A stretch of DNA of 7,377 bases from positions 1-7,377 of the forward strand of contig CAPYQR010000080.1 in the NCBI GenBank assembly GCA_948742005.1, read 5' to 3'. Numbering within the stretch: the stretch's first letter is position 1; each line of letters begins with the position of its first letter. Both the position numbers and the translations under genes were made by a program. The notes under the pieces were generated by a model, which made no database searches, was not told where the DNA came from, and saw nothing but the letters and a program-made list of their open reading frames with translations. Source of the stretch: an uncultured bacterium (GTDB lineage: Bacteria; Cyanobacteriota; Vampirovibrionia; Gastranaerophilales; Gastranaerophilaceae). Of this stretch, positions 1-6,239 are shown piece after piece.

Positions 1-422
1 GTTTTTGCATACTGAGTCACCCACCTCCCTGAGCTAAACAATCTTGTTTGTTTGTTGTCATTATTGGAATTTAAGTTTTCATCCTTATTTAATTCTTGTT
101 TTTTTTGTTTATTTTCTTTGACAGGAGTACTTTGAGCTGCAGGACGAACGATTTCCAGTTTTGAAACAGTTTTTGGCAGATTAACTTCAGGAGCTTCTGT
201 TGCTTGTGGAATTTCTTGTTGTTTTTGTTTTTTTACAACAAAAGCTTTTGGTTTATTTGCCTGTTTTACGGATTTGTTGTACAGGTTTTTAATTTTATCA
301 ATATAATTATCTCCAACTGTTGAACTGTGCGATTTTAGAGTCAAACCAAGTTTTTCATTCGCATGCTCAATTAATTCTTTTGAAGTTATATTTAATTCTT
401 TAGCTAGTTCGTGTACTCTCAT
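1..422 (-). CDS. infB: Translation initiation factor IF-2, N-terminal part (3' end beyond window)
   Basis: IF-2 is the GTPase that brings initiator tRNA to the 30S subunit and promotes subunit joining in the cytoplasm. Only about 140 residues are visible. They open with MRVHELAKELNITSKELIE, which matches the small helical N-terminal IF-2 domain (family knowledge: IF2_N, often read as RV-ELAKEL-), followed by a Lys/Gln/Asn/Pro-rich low-complexity linker from about residue 55, typical of the variable region before the G domain. The G domain itself is outside the window, so the call rests on the N-terminal domain and linker. The ATG at 420-422 is preceded by AAGGAG (427-432) with a 4-base spacer. 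The gene lies 76 bases downstream of a TPR gene on the same strand rather than directly after nusA/ylxR. The last visible codons (1-37) are more GC-rich than the rest and read SSGRWVTQYAK, which I do not recognise. Confidence 0.9.
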   Translation of the reverse strand, partial: MRVHELAKELNITSKELIEHANEKLGLTLKSHSSTVGDNYIDKIKNLYNKSVKQANKPKAFVVKKQKQQEIPQATEAPEVNLPKTVSKLEIVRPAAQSTPVKENKQKKQELNKDENLNSNNDNKQTRLFSSGRWVTQYAK

Positions 423-449
423 GTTTCTCCTTGTCCAGAGGGATAATAT

Positions 450-477
450 TTTATATTCTATAAAATAACACAAGCAA
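450..477 (-). promoter_or_regulatory. Possible sigma70-type promoter for infB
   Basis: In the 76-base gap between the TPR gene and infB, the minus strand reads TTGCTT (472-477), a 16-base spacer, then TATAAA (450-455). A start about 7 bases further would fall near 443, leaving a short leader that still contains the AAGGAG ribosome binding site at 427-432. The matches are partial and the region is AT-rich, so chance is a real alternative. No convincing terminator with a GC stem and U-tract was seen after the TPR stop codon, so infB could equally be read from upstream. Confidence 0.28.
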
Positions 478-498
478 AGTGTGAAGTCATGTAAAAAA

Positions 499-1758
499 TT
501 AATTGCCGAAATGGATTTTTTGAACGGTTATTAATGTCCAGGGTGCTTTTTTTGCTTTTTTGCAATAAATTTTAGCATAAATGTCGTTTTTAATATCATC
601 AATCTTAAAATCGTCATCAAGTTCTACTTTTAAATTATGAGCATTTGAATATTGCAAAAGGGGATTAATTTTTGTTATTAATGCTTTTTCAAAATTTATT
701 GTTTTTGAATTATTAATTATTTCAATGTCAAAATACAGTGTTGTAATTGCTGAGTCGGTATTATTTTTAACATCTAAAAGCAAGTATTGTTTTTTGTTTA
801 ATAATTTTTTTACATTAACAATTTGTAAATTTTCGATTTTAATGTCGTTTTTAAATAAATAAGCCGTTTTTAACTTTCTTTTAAATTTTTTCAATTGATT
901 TGAATAATAATTAATATCTGATGAATTATTTTCATTATTCGCCTTTTTATAAAGGTCATCCAGGATTTTTTTATAAATATAAGGATTTACAAGATACGGA
1001 TTCTCCCTTAAAACTCTGCTTAAATATCTTTCTGCTGTTCTTGGGTCGCTGTCTTTATAAATCAAAGCTAATTTATATCTTGCAATTGGATTTTGTTCAA
1101 TTTTAAGCGAATTTTTTAAATCAATAATCGCGTCGTCTGTTTCTTTATTTTCAATTTTCTCATCTGCAATTTTTGTAAAAGAAATTGCATATTTATATTT
1201 AATTGCTTTTAACAAAAGAGGATTATCAACATTTTTAGCATATTTATAAGCAATTTGATATGCTTTATTTGCGCCGTCAAAATTTGAAGTTTCGTCTAAT
1301 TTGTCTGCAATTAATTCGTATATTCTTGCGCGAAATTCAAAGGTTTTTGGATTATTTGCGCTGATTTCTTCGGCAAGAGAAGTTGCAAAATTTATTAAAT
1401 TATTATCCGCACAAAACATAGCGTAAGAATAAAGTGAAAAATTGGAACGCGAAGAAGTAACTAGTGCTTTTTTATAATATTCATTAGCATTTTTCAATTC
1501 GCCTAAATCGCGGTAAATATTTGCTATTTTAATATAAACAACACTGTTATTCGGGTTTTTTTGAATAATTTTATTTAATTGCTCAATCGTATAAAACGAA
1601 GAAAGGTTTTTTAAGCTCAATTCTTCAAAATTCACCTTTTTTTCACATCTGAATAATAATTCAAGCTGGAATAAAAAAGCAACCGATACAGCAAGAATTA
1701 TCGTTACAAAAACCGTAACAAAATATTCCTTAAGCGGTATTTTTGCTTTTTTATTCAT
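499..1758 (-). CDS. Membrane-anchored TPR protein with C-terminal beta-rich domain
   Basis: A 419-residue protein of unknown specific function. A short basic N-terminus (MNKKAKIPLK) is followed by one hydrophobic segment at about residues 13-36, so by the positive-inside rule the rest should face the periplasm. A clear TPR unit lies at about 73-106 (YIKIANIYRDLGELKNANEY), with degenerate helical repeats through about 107-270. Residues about 310-419 look beta-rich (QYLLLDVKNNTDSAITTLYF) and resemble FxLYD-like domains; that assignment is tentative. I chose the ATG at 1756-1758 because AGGGA (1764-1768) sits 5 bases upstream. An in-frame ATG at 1809 would add 17 residues but has no ribosome binding site and lies deep inside the MgtC-family gene. 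The gene overlaps that neighbour's end by 8 bases, which implies translational coupling. Stop is TAA. The TPR scaffold suggests protein binding; the partner is unknown, possibly the coupled MgtC-type protein. Confidence 0.8.
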   Translation of the reverse strand: MNKKAKIPLKEYFVTVFVTIILAVSVAFLFQLELLFRCEKKVNFEELSLKNLSSFYTIEQLNKIIQKNPNNSVVYIKIANIYRDLGELKNANEYYKKALVTSSRSNFSLYSYAMFCADNNLINFATSLAEEISANNPKTFEFRARIYELIADKLDETSNFDGANKAYQIAYKYAKNVDNPLLLKAIKYKYAISFTKIADEKIENKETDDAIIDLKNSLKIEQNPIARYKLALIYKDSDPRTAERYLSRVLRENPYLVNPYIYKKILDDLYKKANNENNSSDINYYSNQLKKFKRKLKTAYLFKNDIKIENLQIVNVKKLLNKKQYLLLDVKNNTDSAITTLYFDIEIINNSKTINFEKALITKINPLLQYSNAHNLKVELDDDFKIDDIKNDIYAKIYCKKAKKAPWTLITVQKIHFGN

Positions 1759-2464
1759 AATATTCCCTAATTTCAATTGATTCCAGCTTTTGAACCGCTT
1801 TAAAAACATTATAGATGTCTTTTAAGGTTTTTTTGGTTGAAATAACCGCGCTGAATTTTAATTCTGTTGAATTTACAAGTTTTTTGTTAATTTTATAAAT
1901 TTTTTTAAAATTATTTGAAAAAACATCTTGAATTGTATCACATTCATCAATCGGAGCACTTAATGAAACCTGATAACTCACATAAGACATTTTCTTTTTG
2001 GATAAATAATCTTTTTCTAATCTTCTTATCGATATTAAAACAAACAATGTTAAAACAGAAGCAATAACCGCTGTAATATATTCTCCGCATCCGCATGACA
2101 TACCAATTGAAGCGCAAACCCACAAAGTTGCTGCCGTTGTAATCCCGAAAACATTGCTCCCATGGCGCATAACAGTTCCCGCACCGATAAAACCAATACC
2201 CGTAATAACCTGTGCTGCAATTCTGGCAGGGTCGTTTGTTCCTATAACCCCTATTGTTTCATGCATTTTAAAGCCGTAAATTGATAAAATTGTAAAAACA
2301 CAAGCACCCAATGAAACCAGAATATGCGTCCTCAAACCTGCAATTTTACCTGTTAATTCGCGCTCAATTCCCAAAATAAACGATAAAAATATTGCCAGCA
2401 TGATTCTTATTAAAATAACCAAGTGAACATCTAAATTATTAATTAAATCGCTAATCTTTTCCAA
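1751..2464 (-). CDS. MgtC/SapB family inner-membrane protein
   Basis: A 237-residue protein with the MgtC/SapB core: LGIERE at about 31-36, GLRTHILVSLGA at 43-54, DPARIAAQVITGIGFIGAG at 78-96 and GITTAATLW at 107-115. About five membrane segments are seen (near 13-33, 45-64, 82-99, 105-122, 129-147), followed by a soluble C-terminal domain (about 155-237) as in longer, ACT-like-tailed members. Family members are linked to growth at low magnesium, acid stress and survival in host cells, partly by affecting ATP synthase in Salmonella; the role in this organism is unknown. The start is most likely TTG at 2462-2464: it has GGGGAG (2469-2474) 4 bases upstream, and no in-frame ATG lies between it and the upstream stop at 2501-2503. 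The segment after the last TTAATLW-like motif carries an unusual C-G-C-G (residues 124-127). It overlaps the following TPR gene by 8 bases and follows the OppC-type gene by 40 bases, so co-transcription is plausible. Confidence 0.9.
   Translation of the reverse strand: MEKISDLINNLDVHLVILIRIMLAIFLSFILGIERELTGKIAGLRTHILVSLGACVFTILSIYGFKMHETIGVIGTNDPARIAAQVITGIGFIGAGTVMRHGSNVFGITTAATLWVCASIGMSCGCGEYITAVIASVLTLFVLISIRRLEKDYLSKKKMSYVSYQVSLSAPIDECDTIQDVFSNNFKKIYKINKKLVNSTELKFSAVISTKKTLKDIYNVFKAVQKLESIEIREYYE
1764..1768 (-). promoter_or_regulatory. Ribosome binding site deciding the TPR gene start
   Basis: AGGGA on the minus strand, 5 bases before the ATG at 1758. It lies inside the last codons of the MgtC-family gene. 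It favours the 1758 start over the upstream in-frame ATG at 1809, which has no such site. Confidence 0.65.
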
Positions 2465-2468
2465 AATT

Positions 2469-2474
2469 CTCCCC
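2469..2474 (-). promoter_or_regulatory. Ribosome binding site supporting a TTG start for the MgtC-family gene
   Basis: GGGGAG on the minus strand, 4 bases before TTG at 2464. The same 4-base spacing is seen before the infB ATG. No in-frame ATG is available nearby, so this site decides the start. Confidence 0.65.
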
Positions 2475-2504
2475 TTGCCGTTTGCGTTTTGCTTTTGACC
2501 TTAT

Positions 2505-3572
2505 TTATTTTAGAGTTTTAGGGTCAAGTATATCTCTTATTTTATCTCCTAAAACGTTAAAAGACAAAACTGCAATAAAAATTAAAACTCCGGGCATCAA
2601 AAGCCAAGGTCGATAGATTATATTTGCAAATTCCTGCGCTTCTCTAAGCATATTGCCCCAGCTTGCATCCGGCAGTTGAATTCCAAGCCCGAGAAAGCTT
2701 AAACCCGATTCAGCTAAAATATATGACGGAACAGAAAGCGTTAATGCTATTATAACGTAACTTGAAGTTTGCGGCAGAATATGCTTGATTATAATTCTGG
2801 AGCGCGATGCTCCTATTGTTTCTATTGCTTTAATATATTCTTGATTTTTAATCGATAAAACCATACCCCTGATAACGCGCGAAAAACCCGCCCAGCCAAT
2901 TAACGCCAAAATTGCCGTAATTAGTGCAAAGCGCTGGATTGAATTCATTCCTGAGGGCAGAATTGAGGCTAAAATAATTAAAAGATAAAAACTTGGAATC
3001 GACATTATTGCTTCTGCAAAACGCATAAGAATTTTATCGGTTTTTCCGCCAAAATAGCCCGAGATTCCGCCATAAAGCGCTCCGATGGGAAAAGAAATCA
3101 AAAGCGCCAAAAAACCAATAGTTAAGGATATTTTTCCGCCAAAAAACAGTCTTGAATAAACATCACAGCCATTAATATCGCTGCCCAATAAAAACAAATG
3201 ACATCCGTCTTGAGGAACAATTAAATGCAGATTGCATTTTATAAAGCCTAAAAATTTATATTCATAACCTGAAGCAAAAAATTTAATTTTATATTTTTTA
3301 GCTCTGTTTTGTTTGTATTCAATATTTAGTGTATCTTTATTAAATTTTTTTTCATAATTATAAGTATAGGGCATTTTAATTTTATTGTTTTTATCAAGAA
3401 CATAAATATTGCTCGGAGGACAATAGGCAAGTTTGCGATTCGAATAATTCGATGGATATACTGCAAAAAAATCAGCAAAAAGAATCGATAAATACATTAA
3501 AATTAAAACAATTAATGCAAAATACGAAACTTTATCTTTTTTAATTTTTTTAAAAAATTCTGATATTTTCAT
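2505..3572 (-). CDS. Peptide/nickel-type ABC transporter permease, OppC/DppC family, long-loop form
   Basis: A 355-residue inner-membrane permease, one half of the channel of an OppBC-type importer. One membrane segment at about 17-37 is followed by an extracytoplasmic loop of roughly 105 residues, then about five more segments from about 148 onward. The ATPase-contacting EAA loop is at about 245-268 (EYIKAIETIGASRSRIIIKH, then ILPQ). ESGLSFLGLG (288-297) and PDASWGNML (301-309) are classic OppC motifs. At about 300 residues the Escherichia coli DppC/OppC proteins are shorter; the extra length is in the loop. The phrase pattern CPPSNIYVLD, YKIKFF, YKFLGFI, LFLLGSD matches a long-loop subfamily known from memory in several phyla. 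The usual GTDxxGRDxxSR motif reads GSDINGCDVYSR (130-141), so Arg is Cys136. I chose the ATG at 3572, 4 bases after the OppB stop, with GGGA 9 bases upstream; a TTG at 3587 would add five residues but has its AGGA directly adjacent. The substrate cannot be told. Confidence 0.9.
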   Translation of the reverse strand: MKISEFFKKIKKDKVSYFALIVLILMYLSILFADFFAVYPSNYSNRKLAYCPPSNIYVLDKNNKIKMPYTYNYEKKFNKDTLNIEYKQNRAKKYKIKFFASGYEYKFLGFIKCNLHLIVPQDGCHLFLLGSDINGCDVYSRLFFGGKISLTIGFLALLISFPIGALYGGISGYFGGKTDKILMRFAEAIMSIPSFYLLIILASILPSGMNSIQRFALITAILALIGWAGFSRVIRGMVLSIKNQEYIKAIETIGASRSRIIIKHILPQTSSYVIIALTLSVPSYILAESGLSFLGLGIQLPDASWGNMLREAQEFANIIYRPWLLMPGVLIFIAVLSFNVLGDKIRDILDPKTLK

Positions 3573-3576
3573 CCGA

Positions 3577-4545
3577 TTAAATCCCAATCCTAGGGTCTGT
3601 TATTTTAAGCAAAATATCTGCAAGTAAATTGCCGATAATAAGCATAATTGTTCCTATCATTAAGCCTGCCATAACAAGATTTATGTCTGATTGCATTACG
3701 GCTTCCAAAAGCAATTTTCCAAGTCCCGGATATTGAAAAACATATTCCGTTAACGCAGCACCTGACAACAACCCTGCAAATTCAAACCCAAGCATTGTAA
3801 TAATCGGGTTAACAGCGTTTCTTAAAGCATGCTTAAAAATAACCTTTGATTTAGATAACCCCTTTGCATAAGCAAATTTTACATATTCGCTGTTTAAAAC
3901 ATCAAGCATATTTGCTCTTATCTGGCGGGTAATTGATGATAGCGAAATTGTTGTTAATACTAAAGCGGGCAAAAATAAATGATGTATTTTATCTAAAATT
4001 TTTGAAATTAAATTCATTTCATCATAATTAACGCTTGTTAAGCCTCCAATTGGAAATAATCCTGTGTATTGAGCAAATAAAAGCATTAAAATCGCAAAAA
4101 AGAAAGAGGGGATTGCCATGCCTGCACTTGTTAAAACAATTAAAGCTTTATCATATACCGAATTATAATATACAGCTGCAAAAACTCCTGCAAACAAGGA
4201 AATTAACCAGCTTGCAAAGATTACAGTCAAGGATAACAAAAGTGTATTTAAAATCCGCGGCTTTAATTTGGTAGTAACTTTTGTATTATCAATACAATAG
4301 CCTAAATTACCTTTTATAAAATTTTTTGCCCATATAAAATATTGTATATAAACAGGCTTATCAAGCCCGAGACGTTTTGTTTCTTTTTCGATTGTTTCTT
4401 TGCTGATTGCAGGATTTAATTTTAATTGTGCCAAAGGGTCAACAGGCGAGAGCCTGATTAAAAAGAAACTGATTAAAGAAACTATAAATAAAATCGGAAT
4501 TGAATTTAATATTCTTTTTAAAATGTATAAAAGCGTATTTTTCAT
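3577..4545 (-). CDS. Peptide/nickel-type ABC transporter permease, OppB/DppB family
   Basis: A 322-residue inner-membrane permease that should pair with the OppC-type product encoded 4 bases downstream. The N-terminus has one membrane segment (about 12-31) followed by IRLSPVDP, the family's R-L-x-P-x-D-P signature, and then GNLGYC (about 79-84). Further segments lie near 100-125, 133-158 and in the C-terminal third. The EAA loop starts at about 220 (EYVKFAYAKGLSKSKVIFKH, then ALRN), and TEYVFQYPGLGKLL and the terminal DPRIGI are typical of DppB/OppB. Length is normal for the family. The ATG at 4543-4545 has AGGA (4554-4557) 8 bases upstream. A 99-base AT-rich gap separates it from the TPR gene upstream, with no clear terminator. 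Neither ATPase nor substrate-binding protein is next to the pair, so dipeptide, oligopeptide, nickel or other substrates remain open. Confidence 0.92.
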   Translation of the reverse strand: MKNTLLYILKRILNSIPILFIVSLISFFLIRLSPVDPLAQLKLNPAISKETIEKETKRLGLDKPVYIQYFIWAKNFIKGNLGYCIDNTKVTTKLKPRILNTLLLSLTVIFASWLISLFAGVFAAVYYNSVYDKALIVLTSAGMAIPSFFFAILMLLFAQYTGLFPIGGLTSVNYDEMNLISKILDKIHHLFLPALVLTTISLSSITRQIRANMLDVLNSEYVKFAYAKGLSKSKVIFKHALRNAVNPIITMLGFEFAGLLSGAALTEYVFQYPGLGKLLLEAVMQSDINLVMAGLMIGTIMLIIGNLLADILLKITDPRIGI

Positions 4546-4644
4546 TAAAGTTATCCTGATTTTATTTATTTTTTAATTTTAAGATACTGAAAAAATAATC
4601 AAAATTAGACGGTAAAATTAGCCCGACATAGTAAATTTAATAAA

Positions 4645-6237
4645 TTAATTAAATAATTCATTAAGTCTTTCTTGAATATCCTCCGGATCCATTTCAGAAG
4701 TTATATTGTTAACATCCATTGCCTGTTGGAAAAATTTTGCCGCTTCAATGTTTTGATTTTTAAGCGCATAACATCTTCCAACGTTATAATAAGCAAGAGC
4801 ATAATTCGGATTGCATTCAATTGCTTCTAAAAAACAATCAATTGCATTTTGAATCTGAACAAGATCATCAAGATAAATTACACCCAGATTATTATGCGCT
4901 ATATCATAACTCGGGTCAAATTTAATTGATAATTTATATTCCATAATTGCTTCGTCTATTTCGCCCATGCCCCAGTATAAATATCCTAAATTACAATGAA
5001 TCTTAGAATTATTAGGTTCTAATTCAAGTGCGCGGCGATAAACTATAAGAGCATTCTCATAGTCCTCATTATCATAAAAAGCACTTCCCAATGAAATATA
5101 AACATCAATTTCTTTTGGGGTTAGTGCATTTGCAATTTGATAATTTGCAATCGCACAATGCGTATTCCTGATGACATTTTGCTGTACAAAACCCAAAGTT
5201 TGCGCAACGATACTTGTCCAATCAGCTTTCGGATTAATTGTAATTGCGCTTTGATAATGCTCAACAGCAGAATCGGTATCACCTTTCATAAAATACAAAT
5301 TAGCTATGTTTGAATGCAAAACAGCATTTTGCGGATGGATTTGAATGTATTTTTGATAATAAGTTATAGCGCTGTCATAATCGCCCATTTCTTCATAAGC
5401 CTGAACAATTCCCGAGTATGCCCCATGACTTAAGCTGTCAAGCCAGAGCGCCATTTTATATTCATTAACAGATTCTTCCAGCTTTCCCGCTTTTCTATAC
5501 ATATCACCTAAAATTACGTATAAAGTAGCATATCCCGGCATTTTGTTTGTTAAGTCGTTATAACAATCAAATGCAGCATCTAAATTTCCTTGTTGAAAAT
5601 AAGCATCAGCCTTTAGTAAAACAGGAATAATTTCAATCCATTTTAATTTTGTTTTGACTGTTTTAAGGGCATATTTATCAAAAGGCAGAGTTAAATATGA
5701 CATTAAAAGTTCAAAATAACTCTGGATTTTCTTTTTTGAATTTTGAAAAAACAAAGAATTTAAAAGGCGAAATTTTGAATAATGGATTCTTGATGATGCA
5801 AGAAATGAATGTTTAAGCGCAAGATTAATATGATCAAGTGCATCTTGAAATCTGTCTTTCTTTTTTAAACAATTTGCAATCATATAATGGTTTTGGGCTA
5901 AATTATATTTTTTTTCAATTGCAATATTAAAATAATTAACCGCTTTATCCAATTCACCTTTATGATAAAGCGCAACGCCGATTTTGTGGTATATTTCACC
6001 ATTATCAATCAAAACTTCAGCAGCTTTTTGATATTCTGTTATAGCTTCATCAATATATTGCTTTGCTTGATAAACATCCAGATGCCGATCCATATAAAGG
6101 TCGCCTAATCTTATATGAAGATTGACAGCATCGGGCTGCTGCGTCAGCATATTGCGGCAATATTCAATTGCTTGTGCAATATTGCCTGATGAAGTTAATT
6201 TATTAATTTGTTTGTTTATTTGCTTAATATTTTCCAA
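4645..6237 (-). CDS. Large soluble tetratricopeptide repeat protein
   Basis: A 530-residue protein made almost wholly of TPR units, with no signal peptide or membrane segment, so probably cytoplasmic. Repeats are visible at about 2-35 (weak), 81-114, 115-148, 204-236, 237-270, 271-304, 305-338, 342-375, 376-409, 410-443, 444-479 and 480-513. The best ones carry the usual pattern, for example LGDMYRKAGKLEESVNEYKM, IYYSLGSAFYDN-like and NLGYLYWGMGEIDEAIMEYK. A non-repeat spacer at about 149-203 divides the array into an N-terminal and a C-terminal block. The function is unknown; TPR arrays hold protein partners. The start is TTG at 6235-6237, two bases after the PilZ stop, with GGGGA (6245-6249) 7 bases upstream; no in-frame ATG lies close by. 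The tight spacing to the PilZ gene suggests the two are made together. The C-terminus is acidic. Confidence 0.88.
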   Translation of the reverse strand: MENIKQINKQINKLTSSGNIAQAIEYCRNMLTQQPDAVNLHIRLGDLYMDRHLDVYQAKQYIDEAITEYQKAAEVLIDNGEIYHKIGVALYHKGELDKAVNYFNIAIEKKYNLAQNHYMIANCLKKKDRFQDALDHINLALKHSFLASSRIHYSKFRLLNSLFFQNSKKKIQSYFELLMSYLTLPFDKYALKTVKTKLKWIEIIPVLLKADAYFQQGNLDAAFDCYNDLTNKMPGYATLYVILGDMYRKAGKLEESVNEYKMALWLDSLSHGAYSGIVQAYEEMGDYDSAITYYQKYIQIHPQNAVLHSNIANLYFMKGDTDSAVEHYQSAITINPKADWTSIVAQTLGFVQQNVIRNTHCAIANYQIANALTPKEIDVYISLGSAFYDNEDYENALIVYRRALELEPNNSKIHCNLGYLYWGMGEIDEAIMEYKLSIKFDPSYDIAHNNLGVIYLDDLVQIQNAIDCFLEAIECNPNYALAYYNVGRCYALKNQNIEAAKFFQQAMDVNNITSEMDPEDIQERLNELFN

Positions 6238-6239
6238 GT

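Noticed and set aside
472..486. Small inverted repeat (CACA...TGTG, minus strand) after the TPR stop
   Set aside because: The stem is only four base pairs and no U-tract follows directly, so it is not a credible terminator.
458..490. Ten-residue leader-peptide-like frame before infB (minus strand)
   Set aside because: It has no ribosome binding site, no regulatory codon run and no attenuator-like hairpins after it; such short frames are expected by chance.
921..1106. 61-codon open frame on the plus strand
   Set aside because: It lies wholly inside the membrane-anchored TPR gene on the opposite strand, has no recognisable domain, and the minus-strand frame shows clear TPR patterns.
1757..1809. 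Longer start (ATG at 1809) for the membrane-anchored TPR gene
   Set aside because: There is no ribosome binding site before it, it would extend the overlap with the MgtC-family gene to 59 bases, and the extra residues precede an already typical basic N-terminus and membrane anchor.
4035..4274. 79-codon open frame on the plus strand
   Set aside because: It is antisense to the OppB-type permease, whose conserved motifs cover the region; no domain is visible in the plus-strand product.
4601..4621. Two copies of AAAATTAG, 13 bases apart, in the gap upstream of the OppB-type gene
   Set aside because: Eight-base AT-rich repeats are common by chance in this DNA; there is no matching promoter or operator context.
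4546..4644. Search for a promoter or terminator in the 99-base gap before the OppB-type gene
   Set aside because: No -35/-10 pair with acceptable spacing and no GC-stem hairpin was found; the gap is AT-rich and otherwise featureless apart from the ribosome binding site at 4554-4557.
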